Assembly (NCBI RefSeq): GCF_036345255.1 | Contig: NZ_CP107783.1 | Coordinates: 9,727,001-9,791,000, forward strand | DNA length: 64,000 bases | From: Streptomyces sp. NBC_00569 | GTDB taxonomy: Bacteria; Actinomycetota; Actinomycetes; Streptomycetales; Streptomycetaceae | Direction: 5' to 3' | Part shown: piece by piece, positions 26,030 through 33,619 of the stretch | How the letters are laid out: the number at the start of each line of letters is the position of its first letter | How positions within the stretch are numbered: position 1 is the stretch's first letter | Made by a program: the position numbers and the translations under genes | The notes under the pieces: generated by a model | Database searches by the model: none | What the model was told of the DNA's origin: nothing | Seen by the model: only the letters and a program-made list of their open reading frames with translations

Positions 26030-26488
26030 CTACGTGGTGAGGAGGCGGTTGAAGAAGGACCGGTAGTGCTGGAGAGCCTTGCGCAGGTCTTCGGTGTTGG
26101 CTTCCGCGCCGCTCTTCCACTGGCCCTCCAGTCCACTCTTCTGATCGGCGAAGGTGGCGGCCAGGGTCTGCATGACATCGGCGACCAGGGCGTCCGCCGA
26201 CTGAACAGCCTCCCGCGGCTCGTCCACGAAGGCGCCCTGGACCTTGCTCCAGCGGTCGCGGAAGTTCTGGGCGTCCCCGGTCGTCAGGAGCGGGGGCGTT
26301 TCTTCGTTCGGCTGCTTGGCTTGCTCCTGCTGCGCCGGTTCGGTCGTCGCAGCCGCCTCCGGCCGCCCTTCTTCCGGCGGCGGTGTCTCATTCGGCGGCG
26401 GTGCGTCCGGCGGGCTGTCTTTCGGCTGGGCGAGGTCTTCGGTGGACAGCCCCGTGAGGACAGGGTCCGATGTGGAATTGCGTTCCAT
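26030..26488 (-). CDS. Hypothetical protein with a C-terminal helical domain
   Basis: A 152-residue soluble protein. Residues 1-70 are Pro/Glu-rich and probably disordered. Residues about 72-150 form a helical domain, DRWSKVQGAFVDEPREAV, then QSADALVADVMQ, ending LRKALQHYRSFFNRLL. The neighbouring gene upstream encodes the same domain behind a membrane anchor. GGTGGAGGAACC before ATG 26488 is a strong ribosome binding site. The function is not known; the two probably interact or act on the same partner. Confidence 0.68.
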   Translation of the reverse strand: MERNSTSDPVLTGLSTEDLAQPKDSPPDAPPPNETPPPEEGRPEAAATTEPAQQEQAKQPNEETPPLLTTGDAQNFRDRWSKVQGAFVDEPREAVQSADALVADVMQTLAATFADQKSGLEGQWKSGAEANTEDLRKALQHYRSFFNRLLTT

Positions 26489-26509
26489 GGTTCCTCCACC
26501 TGGTCCGAG

Positions 26510-27067
26510 TTAGGCCCGCGCGTGGCGCGACTGGCCGCCGTTGGAGAGCAGTTCGTCGAACAGGGCACGGTAGTTCGTCATGGCCCCCCGCAACTGTTCC
26601 GTGCTGGCCCTGTGTTGCATGCTGAGGGTGTCGATCTCGTGGGCTTCCCGGTAGTGCTTCAGGGTGCTCCCGTGCTCGACGGAGAGGTCTTTGAGGCGTT
26701 GCTCGAAGTTCTCCGTGGGGTAGCCCCTTTCGTGCATGAGAGAGGTCACCAGACGGTCCGCGTCGTGCACGGCCGCCTCGGGCCGGTCGACGAACTCTTG
26801 TTGCACATCGTCCCAGTCGTGCCGGTACCGATCCCGGCGTCCCTCTTCCAGGGGCTTGATGTCGAGCGCGTCATGGCGCTTCTCTCGGGCCTTGAGCTCC
26901 CGCTCGCCGGCCGCGCGGCTGTCAGCGTCTTGCACCGTCCGGTCGTACTCCGGCCCGAATTGCTCACGGAGGCGGCGACGGCGCATGAAGAGCGCCACGG
27001 CCACGCCGATCAGAATCAGCACCACGGCCACCGGGATGACGATCGCCAGAAGAGTTCCTGTTGACAT
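26510..27067 (-). CDS. Membrane-anchored hypothetical protein, paralogue of its neighbour
   Basis: A 185-residue protein with an N-terminal membrane helix (LLAIVIPVAVVLILIGVAVA, residues about 5-25) followed by RRRR, so the rest is cytoplasmic. A charged linker leads to DWDDVQQEFVDRPEAAV, then HDADRLVTSLM, ending LRGAMTNYRALFDELL. This has the same layout as the downstream neighbour (VQxxFVDxPxxAVxxADxLV and a final LRxAxxxYRxxFxxLL). The start at 27067 is preceded by GGAGG at 14 bases. The two genes are 21 bases apart and likely co-transcribed. Confidence 0.7.
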   Translation of the reverse strand: MSTGTLLAIVIPVAVVLILIGVAVALFMRRRRLREQFGPEYDRTVQDADSRAAGERELKAREKRHDALDIKPLEEGRRDRYRHDWDDVQQEFVDRPEAAVHDADRLVTSLMHERGYPTENFEQRLKDLSVEHGSTLKHYREAHEIDTLSMQHRASTEQLRGAMTNYRALFDELLSNGGQSRHARA

Positions 27068-27614
27068 GGAGAGCAACCTCCCTCGTTGCAGATCGCCCTC
27101 CAATCTTATGCTTTGTCCTCTATGTCTACAGGGGTGACTGACGGTTATCGGCGTACAGCCCGCAGGCATCGTGCGAGTGAGGCAGCGGCGTCAGGGCAGG
27201 GGACGCTTCAGGCTCCATGCAGCAAGGCGCCGCTCGCCCGGTCCTCACCGGGCGAGTGCGGCTTTGGGCCGGCGCCATGATGCGAGCGGCGTACGCGACC
27301 AACCACCACGGCGTCGTGCGCCTGTCGGTCTCAGCATCACCCGGAACAGGTCGACGATCCGTCGCGTGGCCAGGCGCAGACAGGCGACCTGCTACGCGAG
27401 GCCGGACTCCGCGACGCCGCCGGCCTCATCGTCACGCGGCTGACGCGTTCGCACGCGAACACTGCGAGGCGGGCTCCAGGCCCGTCCACCGACTCGTGGC
27501 ACTCATGGACGCCGAGTCCTGAATGCCGGGGCCCGCTGCCCCTCGCCTCGGGCCGCTCCACCGTTCGCGCGCTACGATCAAACGCCGCATCTCTGGGGAG
27601 GGATACGGCAGTTG
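27068..27614. other. Intergenic region without a recognisable gene
   Basis: About 550 bases between divergent genes. Short plus-strand frames give peptide-like pieces (for example near 27385, GDLLREAGLRDAAGLIV, which faintly recalls a TrkA-N segment), but nothing continuous. Promoters for both flanking genes must lie here. Confidence 0.35.
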
Positions 27615-29138
27615 ATGCCTGGGGGCGATGTGGTGGAGGACAGCAGACCTGCGCGCAGAACGGCGGGAGCTGTATGGGGGAGGGCGCTGCTCGTCGTGGG
27701 GGCCGGGCTGGTCGCCGGGCTCGCGGTGGCCTTCCACTGGTTCGGCTGGACCTCGATTCCTGGCAACGCGTGCGGCGGCAGTTTTAGCCCCTGCCCCGAC
27801 GGCACCACTCCCACCATCCTGCTGGCGTTCCTGTGCTCCTTCGTGGGGATGACCCTGGTCACCTGGCGGGTTGGTGAACTGACCAGGGTCCGGCCCGGCA
27901 AGGTCCTGCCCGCCGTGCTCGTCGTGACGGGCATGGTCCTCGCCTTCTGGCCGGGATGGCAGGCGTACGCGTGGATGCGCGGCCCCGTCCTCGACCGTGC
28001 CTGGGACGCGCCGGTCGACCGGCCGGGCACCGTGAAGGGCGTGGGCAACTGGGTCCTGGACGGCGCAGTCGTCCGCGCCCGCACCGACGGTCTGGCCAGC
28101 TACGACCTCGCCGACGGGCGTGAGCGCTGGAGCGTGGACGCGCCCGTGCGCGGGTCGGCGTGCGCGATGAGCGACACCGTGGTCGCCGGTATCGGTGTGA
28201 TCGCCTTCGGCCGCGAGGACGAGCCGTGCGACACGGTGTGGGGCGTGGACACCACGAGCGGCCGCAAGCTCTGGGAGCGGAAGATCACGGGCGGCGCCGG
28301 GTTCGGGCCGCCCACGGACGGCAGGGTGGCCGCCGACAGCGGCGTCGCCGTCGTCCTGGAGGACACCGCAGTACGGGGCTTCGCCCTGCGCGCGGGCGTC
28401 CCGCGGTGGAAACTGGACCTGGGCGAGGGCTGTTCGCCGGTCGTCGCCTCGGCCGCGGCGGGCCGTACCCGGGTGGTTGTCCAGTGCACGCGAGGCTCCG
28501 CGTTCCGCTCGCTGGAACTGGTCTCGCTGGACACCGCGACCGGCACCCACGCTCGCCGTACCGCGCTGCCGGCGGAGAGCCGCTGGGAGGCGGTCATGGT
28601 CCTCTCCGCCCGGCCGTTCGCGCTCTGGCTCAAGGAGAAGGACGACCGCGGGACCGACGCCGTGCTCGCCTTCGACGACCATGACCGCCTGCGCGGGACG
28701 GTGAAGGTCTCGGAGCGGGAGGAAGACCTGCGCATGACCGTGGACGCCGGACGGGGCTTCGACGCCAGGCCCGCGCTCCGCGCCGTGGTCGTCGGCGACG
28801 TTCTGGTGACCGCGGTGACGAAGCCGGGCGAGGCCGTCCCCGGCGCCGTGTCCGGCTACGGGCTCGGCAGCGGACGGCGTCTGTGGCACGCCGGGGCGGG
28901 CGGGCCGGTCACGGCTCTCACCCGACTGAACGGGAACCGGCTCGCCGTCCTCGCGGGCGGGCGGATCGGCTCCCTCGACCCGCGCACCGGACACCTCACC
29001 AAGGGGCCGCTGATCCGCGAGGGCGCGGACGATGTCGCCGAGGCCGCCCAACTTGTGCCCGGCCGAGACGGCGGCTGGATCCTCGTCAACGCCGACGGGA
29101 CCGGCGTCACACCGCCCCTCCTCGGGGTCAGCCGCTGA
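27615..29138 (+). CDS. Membrane protein with PQQ-like beta-propeller domain
   Basis: A 507-residue protein. The N-terminus has about three membrane helices (ALLVVGAGLVAGLAVAFHWF; TILLAFLCSFVGMTLVTW; LPAVLVVTGMVLAFWPG). From residue about 140 an extracellular beta-propeller follows, with repeated blades of the type ASYDLADGRERWSVDAPV, GVDTTSGRKLWERK, YGLGSGRRLWHAGAGG and GSLDPRTGH. Such domains bind ligands or act as assembly scaffolds; no enzymatic residues were seen. ATG 27615 is used (a TTG lies immediately before). No functional neighbour. Confidence 0.72.
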   Translation: MPGGDVVEDSRPARRTAGAVWGRALLVVGAGLVAGLAVAFHWFGWTSIPGNACGGSFSPCPDGTTPTILLAFLCSFVGMTLVTWRVGELTRVRPGKVLPAVLVVTGMVLAFWPGWQAYAWMRGPVLDRAWDAPVDRPGTVKGVGNWVLDGAVVRARTDGLASYDLADGRERWSVDAPVRGSACAMSDTVVAGIGVIAFGREDEPCDTVWGVDTTSGRKLWERKITGGAGFGPPTDGRVAADSGVAVVLEDTAVRGFALRAGVPRWKLDLGEGCSPVVASAAAGRTRVVVQCTRGSAFRSLELVSLDTATGTHARRTALPAESRWEAVMVLSARPFALWLKEKDDRGTDAVLAFDDHDRLRGTVKVSEREEDLRMTVDAGRGFDARPALRAVVVGDVLVTAVTKPGEAVPGAVSGYGLGSGRRLWHAGAGGPVTALTRLNGNRLAVLAGGRIGSLDPRTGHLTKGPLIREGADDVAEAAQLVPGRDGGWILVNADGTGVTPPLLGVSR

Positions 29139-29719
29139 CCGTTGCGCAGTTCGCCGACCGGGTGCCGGCCCACGGGAAACGGAACGGGCGCCGAGCGGCA
29201 TGGCGCCGGAGGTGGACCGGTGAGGCGGCCCGGGCCGGATCTGCGGGAACGGTGACCGCTCACGGGGCGGGGACTCATACAGGGACGTGACAGATGCCGG
29301 CGGAAAGAGCAATGCGACAACGAACTGGGCCCAGCGCCTCGGGTATTCGGTGACGTACCGCTGCGCCCATATCTCGCCGTCCACAATCCACACGTGAGTG
29401 GTCACGCCCTCCCGAACTGCCGAAGCGGCACACCTGTTACGCCCCACCGGCGCACTTCAGCAAGATCGTGTTTCGAGCTCTGAGGACCGATCGCGCCACG
29501 CGGCGCAAGAGAGCCGGCGGATCCAGGGCGGAGCGGTTGGCCGTCGAACCGGCGGGCGCAGAGGGTGCACGCCCCTCGCGAAGGAGCGCTGCAGTTGGCC
29601 CGTGAGCGTTGTATTTGGTCTGGATAAGCACTCCAGGTGGCCTGCAGGGTAGTGATCTTGGTGCCGTCTTGCAGTCAGGTGCGGGCGGTTCCCCCTCGCC
29701 CCGATGGAAAGGGAAGCGC
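29139..29719. other. Intergenic region without a recognisable gene
   Basis: About 580 bases. A minus-strand stretch near 29300-29440 gives a peptide-like reading (VTTHVWIVDGEIWAQRYV), but it runs antisense through the preceding gene and is not supported as a gene. The response regulator's promoter is expected in the last 150 bases. Confidence 0.35.
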
Positions 29720-30364
29720 GTGATCCGCGTTCTGATCGTTGATGACCAGAGCATCATCCGTTCCGGCCTGCGCTCGGCGCTGGAGGCCGCGGACGGGATG
29801 GAGGTCGTTGGTGAAGCCGCTGACGGTGCTCAGGCCGTCAGTGCCACCAGGGAGTACCGTCCCGACGTCGTCATCATGGACCTGCACCTGCCCAACGGCG
29901 GAGGGGTGGAAGCCACTGTCCAGCTGGTGCGGATGGAGGAGTCTCCTCGGGTTCTGGCGCTGACCCGCCTCAGCACCGACGACGTCGTTCTCCAGGCGCT
30001 CAACGCCGGAGCCGGGGGCTTCCTCGAGAAGGACCTCATTGCCGGCGAGCTGGCCGCCGCGGTGCGGACCTTGGCGGCCGGCGGACTCGTTCTGTCGCCC
30101 GAGAACATGAAGAGGCTGGTCAGCCGGGCACCGGAGCGTGGTTCCGGCTTCCTGAGGGAGAAGATCCGCACCCTCACAGACTCCGAGCGCGCTGTCCTGG
30201 CCCTCATCGGTGCTGGGCACGCCAACCAGAGCATCGCTGAGACTCTTCAACTGTCCCTGGCCAGCGTGAAGACGTATGTCTCCCGAATGCTCGCCCGGCT
30301 CGGCCTCGAAAACCGGACTCAGGCCGCGATCCTTGCCCACGAGGCCGATCTGGTCGGTGCCTGA
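29720..30364 (+). CDS. NarL/FixJ-type response regulator (orphan)
   Basis: A 214-residue two-component regulator. The receiver domain (1-120) has the acidic pair in LIVDDQS, the phosphoacceptor Asp in VVIMDLHLPNGGG, a Thr in LALTRLS and Lys in FLEKDL. A LuxR-type helix-turn-helix ends the protein (about 150-210: LTDSERAVLALIGAGHANQS, then SLASVKTYVSRMLARLGLEN). GTG 29720 is used since the receiver domain starts immediately and GGAAAGGGAAG precedes it. No histidine kinase gene is in the window. Confidence 0.9.
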   Translation: MIRVLIVDDQSIIRSGLRSALEAADGMEVVGEAADGAQAVSATREYRPDVVIMDLHLPNGGGVEATVQLVRMEESPRVLALTRLSTDDVVLQALNAGAGGFLEKDLIAGELAAAVRTLAAGGLVLSPENMKRLVSRAPERGSGFLREKIRTLTDSERAVLALIGAGHANQSIAETLQLSLASVKTYVSRMLARLGLENRTQAAILAHEADLVGA

Positions 30365-30383
30365 CGCGTTCGGTGGCACGCGA

Positions 30384-30428
30384 ACTGAGCGCTGTGCTTG
30401 GACATGCGGGCCAAGTACAGCGCTCAGT
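30384..30428 (+). terminator. Long hairpin terminator after the response regulator
   Basis: An 18-bp stem (ACTGAGCGCTGTGCTTGG with CCAAGTACAGCGCTCAGT, one G-U pair) and a 9-base loop, 20 bases after the stop codon. Confidence 0.8.
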
Positions 30429-30568
30429 CAAAGCTGTTGTGAGGCAGCGCTCCAGTCGGAGACGCCTGCCGATCGGTGCCGCGGGATCAAGGGTTCGAGG
30501 CCGCGGCCTGTCAGCGGGGGCAGACCACTGTAGGAGCGGGGGTTGGCGTCGCGCCCCTCTTCGGTCCG

Positions 30569-31612
30569 CTACGGGTCGGGCACCAACACGGCTCGCCCTC
30601 CCATCGCGCCTTGCCTCAGCCGATGGAATGCCGTCTGTGCGGCGGACAACGGGAACTGCTCCGTCTCGACATGGAGTGTTCCGGCGCGTGCCAGTGCGAC
30701 GACCTCGGCGAGTTCGGGCCGAGTACCCCAGAACGGAAGAGAGAGCCGGAAGCCAGGCGGGAGGAATCCAGGCTTGCGTACGGTCAGTTGACCGCCGCCG
30801 CTGCCGACGATCACGAGCTCACCGCCCGGGCGCAGGATCTCGGTGGCGAGGGCAAGGGTCGCCTCGTTGCCGACGAAGTCGAGCACGGCGTCCGCTCCCA
30901 CGCCGCCGGTGCCGGTCCGAAGTGCCCGGCTGGTGTCCGCCCGGATGAGCGTCGAGGCATGGGCACCGGACCGGTGAGCGAGCGCGAGCGCCGCCTCGCG
31001 GATGTCGACCGCGAGAACACGACTCGGCGTGGTGGCGCGGAGGATCTGGATGGCCAGGTGGCCGAGCCCGCCGACGCCGATGACCACGGCGGTCGAGCCG
31101 TCGCCGAGCGCGTGCCGGACTCCGGCTGTGGCGTGGTACGAGGTCAGGCCGGCGTCGGAGAGCGGCGCGGCCTGGTCGGCGGCCAGATCGCCGATCGGTA
31201 CCAAGTGGCGGGCGGATGGGACGAGTACGTACTCGGCCATCCCGCCGTCCCGGCCGAGTCCGACACCGTGCCAGCCGAGGTCGCCGCGCCGGTCGCAGTA
31301 GTTGTCCCGGCCCGCGGAGCAGCGTGCGCATAGACCGCAACCCCACGGGCCGTAGACCACGACGCGTTCGCCCGGCGTCGCGCCGTCGGCATCGGGGCCG
31401 AGAGTCTCGACGCGTCCGGCGACCTCGTGGCCGAGAGTGAACGGCGGCTCGTAGGGAAGCGCGTCCGATGCCGCGTCGACGACATGCACATCGGACTGGC
31501 AGAGTCCCGCGGCCTCCACCCGCACCAGCACCTCGGTCGCGCGGGGGACCGGGCGCTCGACGTCCACGAACGCCGGTCCTCGACCCCAACCCGTCAGCCG
31601 CACTGCCTTCAT
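30569..31612 (-). CDS. Zinc-dependent alcohol dehydrogenase
   Basis: A 347-residue medium-chain dehydrogenase. Catalytic zinc ligands are in GLCQSDVH and TLGHEVAG (GHE); the structural zinc is held by four Cys in GPWGCGLCARCSAGRDNYC. The NAD-binding loop is VIGVGGLGHLAIQ. The class oxidises primary or secondary, often allylic or aromatic, alcohols. It is divergently oriented to an SDR gene, with regulon box A between them, so it belongs to the large catabolic regulon. A GTG two codons upstream of ATG 31612 is also possible. Confidence 0.87.
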   Translation of the reverse strand: MKAVRLTGWGRGPAFVDVERPVPRATEVLVRVEAAGLCQSDVHVVDAASDALPYEPPFTLGHEVAGRVETLGPDADGATPGERVVVYGPWGCGLCARCSAGRDNYCDRRGDLGWHGVGLGRDGGMAEYVLVPSARHLVPIGDLAADQAAPLSDAGLTSYHATAGVRHALGDGSTAVVIGVGGLGHLAIQILRATTPSRVLAVDIREAALALAHRSGAHASTLIRADTSRALRTGTGGVGADAVLDFVGNEATLALATEILRPGGELVIVGSGGGQLTVRKPGFLPPGFRLSLPFWGTRPELAEVVALARAGTLHVETEQFPLSAAQTAFHRLRQGAMGGRAVLVPDP

Positions 31613-31663
31613 GGTCACCGTCCCGCCTCTTGTCAGATCGACAGCGGTGACGGTAACAGAGAC

Positions 31664-31678
31664 GAAGTCAGTTCAGTA
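31664..31678. promoter_or_regulatory. Regulon box A
   Basis: TACTGAACTGACTTC on the minus strand, matching consensus AACTGARYTSARTTC, between the divergent alcohol dehydrogenase and SDR genes. It is the most degenerate of the seven copies together with the one at 61591. Confidence 0.6.
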
Positions 31679-31712
31679 TCGATATGCCCGCAGGGGCTGA
31701 GGGAGTATCAGG

Positions 31713-32585
31713 ATGAGCAGCGACACGCGGCAGGGCCGGGGCGTGCAGCCGGGCCAGGACACACGGGAGAGCCGGGACGCGCAGCAGGGCCCCGGCGCGC
31801 AACAGGGCCGGTTCGCGGGCAAGGTTGCGATGGTCACGGGGGCCGGCTCCGGCATGGGCGCGGCCGTCGCCCGGCAGCTCGCCGCCGAGGGGGCCCGGGC
31901 CGTGCTCCTCGCCGACGTGAACAGCGAGAATGTCGGCACCGTCGCCAAGGAGCTGTCCGTCGGCCGGGCGGTCGCCCTCGACGTGGCGGACGCCCCGGCG
32001 GTCGACGCGGCCGTCGCGGACATCGTGCGGGAACACGGGCGGCTCGACGTCGTGGTGCACGCGGCGGGCGTCGACGACCCCGAGGCCAAGCAGCTGATCG
32101 CGGACGCGCTGGTCGACGGGCGTCCGGCCGAGGTGACCGACCGCCTCACCGACGCGGCCTGGCGGCGCGTCATGCGGATCAACCTCGACGGCACCTTCCA
32201 TGTGCTGCGCGCTGCGGTGCGTGTCATGCGGCCGCGGAGGACGGGCGCGATCGTCGTCATCGGCTCCTCGTCGGCCTTCGACACCCCCGTCGGCTACCCC
32301 CACTACGCCGCCTCCAAGGCGGGCGTCCACGCGTTGACGCAGGCCGTGGCCAAGGAGGTCGTCGCGTCCGGGATCAGGGTGAACGTGGTCGCGCCCGGTC
32401 CGACGGAGACCGTTATGGCGGCGCGCACTCCGGCGGCGCTGCGCAGCGGTTTCGCCGACCCGCGGGTGCGCCCGTACGCGACCCCCGAGGAGATCGCCGA
32501 CATCGCCCTGTTCCTCGCGGGGGAGGCGGCGGCGAATCTGGTCGGCGCGGTGCTGCTGGCCAACGGCGGCCGTTTCACGGTCTGA
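31713..32585 (+). CDS. Short-chain dehydrogenase/reductase
   Basis: A 290-residue classical SDR with a 32-residue polar N-terminal extension (Gln/Gly/Arg-rich). The cofactor motif is VTGAGSGMGAAVA (about residues 41-53). The structural motif is VHAAGV in place of NNAG, and the active site is GSSSAF...YPHYAASKAG (Tyr and Lys present). A segment between strands 4 and 5 (DDPEAKQLIADALVDG) is longer than usual. It probably oxidises or reduces a cyclic or side-chain hydroxyl group in the pathway. Box A lies upstream. Confidence 0.85.
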   Translation: MSSDTRQGRGVQPGQDTRESRDAQQGPGAQQGRFAGKVAMVTGAGSGMGAAVARQLAAEGARAVLLADVNSENVGTVAKELSVGRAVALDVADAPAVDAAVADIVREHGRLDVVVHAAGVDDPEAKQLIADALVDGRPAEVTDRLTDAAWRRVMRINLDGTFHVLRAAVRVMRPRRTGAIVVIGSSSAFDTPVGYPHYAASKAGVHALTQAVAKEVVASGIRVNVVAPGPTETVMAARTPAALRSGFADPRVRPYATPEEIADIALFLAGEAAANLVGAVLLANGGRFTV

Positions 32586-32656
32586 GCCGAATCCGTCCCC
32601 GCACAGGTCTTGCCCGCCCGGGACTGGATGCTTACCGTTCAGGAGGCAAGTTCATG

Positions 32657-32671
32657 AATTGAGTTCAGTTC
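32657..32671. promoter_or_regulatory. Regulon box B, upstream of the ABC uptake operon
   Basis: AATTGAGTTCAGTTC, 68 bases before the livH-like start codon. It matches the seven-copy consensus AACTGARYTSARTTC with one deviation. Confidence 0.72.
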
Positions 32672-32738
32672 GTCAATCGCTCCGGGTGACGCCGAAGGTC
32701 CCGGAGCGCGGGCGCTCGGGCACGAGGAGACGGTCGAC

Positions 32739-33608
32739 GTGGATCAGTTCCTGCTCATCCTGGTGAGCGGTCTCGCCAGCGGTGCGGTGTACGGCCTGAT
32801 GGGCCTCGGGCTGGTGATCATTTATCGGGCGACGGACGTGGTGAACTTCGCTCTCGCCAGCCTCGCGACCGTCGGACTGTACGCGGCACTGACGCTGTAC
32901 GAGAAGGGTCTGCCGCTCCTCGTGACCGCCGCGGTCGCGATCGTCGTCACCGCCGCGGTCGGCCTGGTGGCCCGGGAAACGGTGATCCGGCCACTGGCGC
33001 AGGGGGAGTTGCTCTCGGCCCTGGTCATGACCATGGGCGTCTCGCTCATCGCGGAGAGCGTCATCAGCACCATCTGGGACGACCAGCCACGGCTCTTCCC
33101 GAGCCTGGTGGACGGCTCCGTCTCGATCGGCGGCTCGGCGATTCCGACGCAGAGCCTGCTGACCATCGGCGTGGCGGCGGTGGCGATGGCGCTGGTGGCG
33201 TATCTCTTCGGGCGGACGACCATCGGCTCCGCCATGCGGGCCGTCGCCGAGTCCGCCGACACCGCGCAGATCCTCGGCCTCGGCTCGCAGCGCATCGCGC
33301 GGATCGCCTGGGCGCTCGGGCTCGGCCTCGCCGCGCTCGCCGCGTTCCTCTACGCGCCCCGGGCGGGACTGGTGCCGACGGTGCTCAGCGCGCCGCTCTT
33401 CCGCGCCTTCGCCGGGATCTTCCTCGGCGGGCTGACCAGCATGTACGGCGCTGTGGTCGGCGGGCTGACGGTCGGCGTGCTCGACAACCTCGCCGCGGGT
33501 TACGTCTCGGCCGGCTACCGCGACACGTTTGTGTTCTCGTTCACCATCCTCGTGCTGCTGATCCGCCCTCAGGGGCTCTTCGGTGTGCGCACGTTCCAGC
33601 GGGTCTGA
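32739..33608 (+). CDS. livH: Branched-chain-type ABC permease (LivH family)
   Basis: A 289-residue, eight-helix permease of the LivH family. Typical segments are LASGAVYGLMGLGLVIIYRA, then DVVNFALASLATVG, and the conserved cytoplasmic loop GSAMRAVAESADTAQILGL. The system class imports branched amino acids, but many paralogues take up aromatic, terpenoid or other carboxylates. The substrate-binding protein is encoded 29 kb away at 62470 with the same operator, and the other permease and ATPases follow 11 bases downstream. GTG 32739 is the start. Confidence 0.88.
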   Translation: MDQFLLILVSGLASGAVYGLMGLGLVIIYRATDVVNFALASLATVGLYAALTLYEKGLPLLVTAAVAIVVTAAVGLVARETVIRPLAQGELLSALVMTMGVSLIAESVISTIWDDQPRLFPSLVDGSVSIGGSAIPTQSLLTIGVAAVAMALVAYLFGRTTIGSAMRAVAESADTAQILGLGSQRIARIAWALGLGLAALAAFLYAPRAGLVPTVLSAPLFRAFAGIFLGGLTSMYGAVVGGLTVGVLDNLAAGYVSAGYRDTFVFSFTILVLLIRPQGLFGVRTFQRV

Positions 33609-33619
33609 GGGAGCGGTCC

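Noticed and set aside
27370..27450. Segment faintly like a TrkA-N nucleotide-binding domain
   Set aside because: Too short, not continued in any frame, and lacking the Rossmann glycine motif.
29281..29447. Minus-strand peptide-like reading upstream of the beta-propeller gene end
   Set aside because: The frame continues antisense through the well-supported propeller gene, has no start signal and matches no family.
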